DNA of 20,474 bases from JBGQDM01 sp041495845 (GTDB lineage: Bacteria > Acidobacteriota > Terriglobia > Terriglobales > Acidobacteriaceae), in contig JBGQDM010000057.1 in assembly GCA_041495845.1 (NCBI GenBank), positions 1-20,474 of the forward strand, in the 5' to 3' direction. A program made the translations under genes and the position numbers. This document shows positions 15,905 to 20,474 of the stretch, one piece after another (position 1 is the first letter of the stretch; the number at the start of each line of letters is the position of its first letter). Below the pieces are notes generated by a model. That model was not told where the DNA came from and made no database searches. It saw only the letters and a list, made by a program, of their open reading frames with translations.

Positions 15905-17197
15905 ATGGAACGAACTCTTGACCGGTCGCTGTTCCCAGCTGTCGCGCTGGCGCGCTCTGTGGGTTGGCCGTTGCTGGCTGCCGTGCGATTTGCTCCCTGG
16001 CTTTATCTTGGCATGCTCCTGATCTTCCTGTTCCGGCCGCCCGATGTCGACCTTTACGGGCTCGACCGGTTGGGTTTTGCGGTGGTCTGCAGTGCGGCGC
16101 TGTTGCGGACATTGTTGCAACGGCCGGCGAGGACACTCTCCGGAATGCTCTGGCCCATGGGCGGGCTGCTGGTGCTGGCCACGTTGAGTGCGGTGCAACA
16201 ACCTTACGCGGCGCAGACGTGGAGTCTGCTGGCAGCGAAGTTTGCAGTTCCTTTCACGCTGTTTGCCATCGCGCCCGTAGTTTTTGATGGCGAAGATTCA
16301 GCCGTTTTGCTGGAAAACTTTCTGCTGGTGGTCCTCGGCTATCTCGTCATCACTGCGCTAGCTGTGCTTTTCGACATCAGGGTGCTGGTGCTCCCGCAAT
16401 ACATTCTCGATACCGATCTCGGCATCCATGCCGACCGGGCCCGCGGGCCTTTTCTGCAGAGTGTCGCCAATGGCGTGACGTTGAACCTGCTCGGCCTGTT
16501 GGCGTTGGAGCGGTGGCGGCAGGGACGGATGCGGACGGAATGGGCGGTGGTGCTGGCGGGCGGCGTCGTGCTGGCCATCGTAGCCACGATGACGCGCGCC
16601 GTTTGGATTTCTTTTGTCGTGTCGATGGTGGGCGCGATGTTGTGGCGCCATGGAGCGCGGAAGGCGCTGCTGGCAGTTGCCGTGGCGGGGGTACTGCTGG
16701 TGGCGGGAATCGTCTTCACAGGCCAGAGCGACCGGCTGCAGGAGCGTGCGGCAGAAAGTGGGCCGGTCGAAATCCGGCTGGCAGTCTACGAAGCAGCCGT
16801 CGGGATGATCCAGGAGCGCCCGCTTCTGGGTTGGGGGACAAACCGGATGCCGGAAGAGTTGGCTCTGCGGCTCGAGGGCTACCGGTTGCAGTCCTACTGG
16901 GCGCACAACACTTATCTCGAGATTCTGGTGGAGCACGGGGTGTTCGGGTTGGGGCTCTACCTCTGGATGCTGCTGGGAATGTTTCGCCTTGGTCGGGATC
17001 GTGGTCGGCCAACGTCGCAGGCTGGCACGTTGGGAAGCGCCGGCTTCCGGAGACTGTGGCCGGTGCTGATTGGGGTCTACGCCTTCAATGCATGCTTCGT
17101 GGTGATGAACTACCAGTTTGTGAATGCGCTGCTCTTCACGCTGGCCGGTTTACTGGCTGCCGCGACACCGCGCCGGGAGGAAGCCCGTGTCCGCTAG
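15905..17197 (+). CDS. O-antigen ligase / Wzy-like polymerase family membrane protein
   Basis: The 430-residue protein has about ten to twelve predicted helices. The family signature sits in its second half: ERPLLGWGTNRMPEELALRL, then YWAHNTYLEILVEHGVFGL, as in Wzy_C proteins that join lipid-linked glycans in the periplasm. In an EPS operon with a flippase and a copolymerase, polymerase is the more likely role than ligase. ATG at 15905 is chosen over the open frame to 15821 because that stretch overlaps the transferase gene; AGGA sits about 9 nt upstream. The start is 11 bp after the previous stop, and the 3' end overlaps the flippase start by 11 bp. Confidence 0.9.
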   Translation: MERTLDRSLFPAVALARSVGWPLLAAVRFAPWLYLGMLLIFLFRPPDVDLYGLDRLGFAVVCSAALLRTLLQRPARTLSGMLWPMGGLLVLATLSAVQQPYAAQTWSLLAAKFAVPFTLFAIAPVVFDGEDSAVLLENFLLVVLGYLVITALAVLFDIRVLVLPQYILDTDLGIHADRARGPFLQSVANGVTLNLLGLLALERWRQGRMRTEWAVVLAGGVVLAIVATMTRAVWISFVVSMVGAMLWRHGARKALLAVAVAGVLLVAGIVFTGQSDRLQERAAESGPVEIRLAVYEAAVGMIQERPLLGWGTNRMPEELALRLEGYRLQSYWAHNTYLEILVEHGVFGLGLYLWMLLGMFRLGRDRGRPTSQAGTLGSAGFRRLWPVLIGVYAFNACFVVMNYQFVNALLFTLAGLLAAATPRREEARVR

Positions 17198-18629
17198 CAC
17201 GAAGAAGAAAGCGGAAGCCATCGTCATCGGCGGGGCCGGATACCTGGCGGCGCGCTACGGGCTGAGCACGCTGCTGAATCTTGGCAACATGCTGGTGCTG
17301 ACGTGGTGGATCGGGCCGCGGGCCTACGGTCTGTTCGCGTCGGCGGTGGCGTTGAGTACTTTTCTGGCGAGCCTGAGCCGTGCCGGACTGGACACCTATG
17401 TGGTGCGCTGCGAAAAAGTTCCGGGGCCGGAACTTCTGGCCTGCGCCGCGGCTTGGATCGCACGCATTTCTGCCGGGCTGGTGTTGGCCGGAGTGCTGGC
17501 GGCGCCGCTGTTGCGGGCGTGGTATCCCAGCCCCGGCGTGGTTGCGCCCTACCTGGCGCTGCTGATCACGGTCCCACTGGTGGGGCTGGCGGGAATTCCG
17601 CTGGCCACGCTGGAGCGGGACCTGCAGTTTCAGAAAGTGGCGGGAATCGAACTGGGCGGACAGATGCTAGCGCTGTTGGTGAGCGCGACACTGGCGTGGT
17701 TGCAGATGGGAGTCTGGGCGCCGGTGTGTGGACACATCGCGTGGCAGGCATTTCTGTTTGGCGGAGGGGCCGTCGCGGCAGGCTGGACTCCGCGACTCGC
17801 CTGGCGGACCTCGGCGCCGCGAGACATGTTGAGCTTCGCACTCGGCTACTCGACGTCGATGCGGGTATGGCAGGCGCGTAGCCTGGTGGCGCCGTTGCTG
17901 GTGGGCCGACTGGCGGGGCCGGAGGGAGTGGCGTATGTCGCACTGGCGCTGCGCTTCGCCGAAGGTCTGGGGTTTGTGCGCGCAGCGGCCGGCAGGGTGG
18001 GCATTGCCGCGTTGTCGCGCTGGCGTGATGACCCGCGACGCTTTGTCCTCGCAGTGGAAAAAGGAATGCGTTTGCAGGTATTGACGTTGGGGCCCCTGCT
18101 CTGCACGTTTGCCTTGCTGGGCCCATACTTGGTGCCGCGCTTTCTGGGTGCACGCTGGGTCCCGTCTTTGACCGTCTTCCCGTTGGTGGCCGCGGGAGTG
18201 CTCATCCACAGCATCTTCAACCTGCAAGCGTCGGCGCTATTCGTCCTGGAGCGGCAGTGGTCGGTGACGTGGAGCTACGGCTGGCATGTCGCGTTACTGA
18301 CCGGAGTGGCCGCGGTCGCCGTGCCCAGACTCGGTTTGCGCGGATATGGCTGGGCGGAGTTGGCCGCGTGCCTCGCCTACGGTGGGATTCACCGCTCGCT
18401 GAAGCAGGTGGCGGGCTTGGTTTACGGCTCGAGTCTCGGGTGGGCGACGGCATTCGTCGTCGTCCTGCTGGGCCAGATTTTTGCCGGGGCTGGCCGGACG
18501 CTGTCTTGGTTCCCCCTCCTGATCATGATTGCCGACTTGTTGTGGAAGTTCTGGCGTAACGCGGACGGCACCGTTCTTTCATCGTGGGCGAGAAGTTTCC
18601 GTACCGCCCCAGAAAGGAGTGGGCCATGA
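17187..18629 (+). CDS. Wzx-like flippase (lipopolysaccharide/EPS translocase, MOP superfamily)
   Basis: The 480-residue integral membrane protein with about 12 helices probably flips undecaprenyl-linked repeat units to the periplasmic face. The start of the first helix region reads YGLSTLLNLGNMLVLTWWIG, and the RAYGLFASAVALSTFLASLS and LDTYVV phrases match polysaccharide biosynthesis/Wzx proteins. The start is GTG at 17187, with GGGAGGAA just before it; the frame is open from 17124, but those residues lie inside the previous gene. It overlaps the polymerase by 11 bp and the lyase gene by 4 bp (ATGA), so all three are translationally coupled. Confidence 0.92.
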   Translation: MSASTKKKAEAIVIGGAGYLAARYGLSTLLNLGNMLVLTWWIGPRAYGLFASAVALSTFLASLSRAGLDTYVVRCEKVPGPELLACAAAWIARISAGLVLAGVLAAPLLRAWYPSPGVVAPYLALLITVPLVGLAGIPLATLERDLQFQKVAGIELGGQMLALLVSATLAWLQMGVWAPVCGHIAWQAFLFGGGAVAAGWTPRLAWRTSAPRDMLSFALGYSTSMRVWQARSLVAPLLVGRLAGPEGVAYVALALRFAEGLGFVRAAAGRVGIAALSRWRDDPRRFVLAVEKGMRLQVLTLGPLLCTFALLGPYLVPRFLGARWVPSLTVFPLVAAGVLIHSIFNLQASALFVLERQWSVTWSYGWHVALLTGVAAVAVPRLGLRGYGWAELAACLAYGGIHRSLKQVAGLVYGSSLGWATAFVVVLLGQIFAGAGRTLSWFPLLIMIADLLWKFWRNADGTVLSSWARSFRTAPERSGP

Positions 18630-20474
18630 TTCGACAAGCTCTGGCATTTGCAGGCAAAACCCGTCGGCGCGGATGGAGTTACGTAGAAGCGGTGTCTGCC
18701 TATCACGCACGTCGGGTGCGCTACCAGTGGGCTCCGGGCGAGACGGGCTTACCGGGAGGCGCGAGCGCGCCGGGCGGAGTCTTTCATTTTCAGGCCGCCG
18801 AGGTGCGCACCATCGTGCAGGCGGTGCCGGTGGAAATCCAACAGCGGGTGCTGCGCGAAGCCGACGAAGTGATGGCGCAGCGCTTCTCCTTCCGCGGCTT
18901 GCCCGCGGTGCAGTTCGCCGATGTGGTGGATTGGGCAGCCTGCCCGGAAGACAATCTCTCCTGGTCGTGGGACCTCAACCGGCACCGTTATTTTCCCACC
19001 CTGGGAACCGCGTTTTTTTACTCCGGGGACCACAACTATTTGCAAAAGTTGTTGCAGCTTTGGCAAAACTGGGTGGAGCTCAATCCCGCAGGCCGGGGCG
19101 CAAACTGGAAGTCTCCGTTTGAGGTTGCCGCTCGCCTCTCCAACTGGCTGTGGGCCTATTTTCTGCTCGACGCTTCGGAAACGGTTTCTGTTTCGGAGAA
19201 GAAAAATCTCTATCGCGCCCTGCTCGATCACGCCACCTTCCTGGCGGCGCACCTGGAGTATCACTGGCCCAACAATCATCTTCTGCTGGAGGCCAAAGCG
19301 CTGTACGAGTTTGCTCTTGCCTTCCCCGATGGCGCGCAGGGGCAGATGTGGAAAGAAAAGGCCGGGACACTGCTGGAAGAGCAAGTTGCCGCACAGGTGC
19401 TGGGGGACGGTGTCCACGCCGAATTGTGTTCGATGTATCACGAGATCATTGCCGGCGAGTTGGGGGAACTGCTGCTCTTGAACTGGCGGCTGGGAGTCCC
19501 GCTGACGCCGGTGGTGGAAGAACGCATTGTGCGCATGGGCCGCTTTTCCCGCGCCCTTTGCCGAGCGGATGGAACGCGGCCACAGCTGGGAGAATCCTCC
19601 GCCAATGACACCAACCATCGCTTTGACTTCGCGCAACACGAGCACTCGGACCTGAATTTTTGGATCTGTCCGGCACCGGTAAAAGCAACGGAGCAGCACG
19701 CGCGGCTCTACCACCTGGAAGAGTTTCCCGATGCAGGATACGCGATCGTGCGGGGCGGCGAACCGGGCCGGAAGGTCCATCTCATATTCGACGCGGGCGC
19801 GTTTAGCCGGTGCGCTGCCGCCAATCACGGCCACTGCGATGCCTTGAGTTTTGAATTTCATGCGGCCGGGCAGCCCGTGCTGGTCGATCCGGGTTTCTAT
19901 TACCCCTGGAATGATGATCGCGAGTGGGCGGAGTTTTTTCGCAGCACCGCGGCGCACAACACGCTGCGCATTGATGGCAAAGAACAGTCCGACCTCTCCG
20001 GCCACTGGGATGTGGGTAAGACGGCAGAATCGGAACTGGGGGCGTGTGGCGCGGATGGGCAAAGCGCCCGGGTGAGCGGAAAATCCGTGCCGTTCTGGGC
20101 GGAAGGGTTGGGAATCCAGCAACGCCGGGAGGTGGAGGTGCGAACCGACGGCTTGGCGGTACTGGACCAGATCAGCGGCTCGGGGCGTCATCAGGTGGAG
20201 TGGTTTTTCCACCTGGCGCCGGAACTGGCGGTGGAGAAAACCGGCGATTGTGAGTTTCGCGGCAGTTCGCCCAAGGCCGATGTTACCGCCCGCGTGGTAA
20301 CGCCGAGCGCTGGCTTTCAACTGCGCTTGGTGCGGGGCGAGCAGAAACCGCTGCAAGGGTGGGTAGCGCTGACTTCCGCGCGGGTCACGCCAGCGACGGT
20401 CGCCATTTATTCAGCCGAAGTTGAGCTCCCGTTCGAAGCTCGCTTCACCTTTGAGATCCAGGCCCGGGAAGGGG
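18626..20474 (+). CDS. Heparinase II/III family protein (partial, C-terminus outside window)
   Basis: The frame is open for 616 codons to the window end. Residues 110-330 show the alpha/alpha-toroid pattern of this lyase family: SWSWDLNRH at 112-120, LGTAFFYSGDHNYL at 126-139, NWKSPFEVAARLSNWLW at 160-176 and PNNHLLLEAKAL at 215-226. The beta-sandwich domain holds NHGHCDALSFEFHAAGQPVL at 400-419, DPGFYYPWND and FRSTAAHNTLRIDG at 438-451. Enzymes of this family cleave uronic-acid polysaccharides by beta-elimination. In an EPS operon it would trim, release or turn over the polymer, which suggests the product may contain uronic acid. No signal peptide is visible at the start, which is odd for an enzyme acting on exported glycan. 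AAAGGAG 7-8 nt before ATG 18626 is the best ribosome site in the operon. Confidence 0.93.
   Translation, partial: MIRQALAFAGKTRRRGWSYVEAVSAYHARRVRYQWAPGETGLPGGASAPGGVFHFQAAEVRTIVQAVPVEIQQRVLREADEVMAQRFSFRGLPAVQFADVVDWAACPEDNLSWSWDLNRHRYFPTLGTAFFYSGDHNYLQKLLQLWQNWVELNPAGRGANWKSPFEVAARLSNWLWAYFLLDASETVSVSEKKNLYRALLDHATFLAAHLEYHWPNNHLLLEAKALYEFALAFPDGAQGQMWKEKAGTLLEEQVAAQVLGDGVHAELCSMYHEIIAGELGELLLLNWRLGVPLTPVVEERIVRMGRFSRALCRADGTRPQLGESSANDTNHRFDFAQHEHSDLNFWICPAPVKATEQHARLYHLEEFPDAGYAIVRGGEPGRKVHLIFDAGAFSRCAAANHGHCDALSFEFHAAGQPVLVDPGFYYPWNDDREWAEFFRSTAAHNTLRIDGKEQSDLSGHWDVGKTAESELGACGADGQSARVSGKSVPFWAEGLGIQQRREVEVRTDGLAVLDQISGSGRHQVEWFFHLAPELAVEKTGDCEFRGSSPKADVTARVVTPSAGFQLRLVRGEQKPLQGWVALTSARVTPATVAIYSAEVELPFEARFTFEIQAREG

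Noticed and set aside
18749..20356. Minus-strand open frame of 535 codons
   Set aside because: Antisense to the heparinase-family gene, which carries clear motifs throughout. Long antisense frames are expected at this GC content.

Overview
The window is a GC-rich bacterial chromosome segment with tightly packed genes and frequent GTG starts. No marker gene is present, but the gene families point to Acidobacteriota: an exported VWFA-related protein, a TonB protein fused to a PilZ domain, a NarL-type regulator whose receiver carries a Cys-rich stretch, and an exopolysaccharide (EPS) locus with a stand-alone chain-length protein. The phylum assignment is inference from family knowledge, not proof.

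Layout. Positions 1-2024 (minus) hold the N-terminal three quarters of aceE, the pyruvate dehydrogenase E1 subunit; its C-terminus lies outside the window. Divergent from it is a hydantoinase A-like gene (2204-4237, plus). A repeat-filled convergent gap (about 4228-4408) separates that gene from an exported VWFA protein (4409-5344, minus). At 5470-8563 (plus) three genes joined by 4-bp overlaps form one unit: an OmpR/PhoB-type response regulator, a PhoR-type sensor kinase and an exported acetamidase/formamidase-family protein. A GAF-domain protein (8748-9482), a small coiled-coil protein (9548-9796) and a PilZ-TM-TonB fusion (9993-10871) follow. A four-helix membrane protein (10878-11294, minus) lies behind a LuxR/NarL-type regulator (11383-12093, minus).

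The regulator is divergent from an EPS operon, across an unusually long 749-bp intergenic region. That region contains two copies of a 14-bp dyad (TCTAC-GNAA-GTAGA), another inverted repeat (GATTGT-TCC-ACAATC) and several strong stems. The EPS operon (12843 to beyond the window end) encodes a Wzz/GumC-type copolymerase without a kinase domain, a BY-kinase/CpsD-like protein that has lost its Walker A motif, a phosphoglycosyl transferase, an O-antigen ligase/Wzy-like polymerase, a Wzx-like flippase and a heparinase II/III-type lyase (incomplete at the edge). Together they cover chain initiation, flipping, polymerisation, length control and trimming of a surface polysaccharide. The nearby LuxR-type regulator is the natural candidate controller.

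No tRNA, rRNA, transposase, CRISPR array or phage gene was seen. The least explained parts are the dyad-bearing EPS regulatory region, the PilZ-TonB fusion, the degenerate BY-kinase partner, the Cys-clustered degenerate receiver, and the 22-bp and 68-bp repeats behind the hydantoinase gene.
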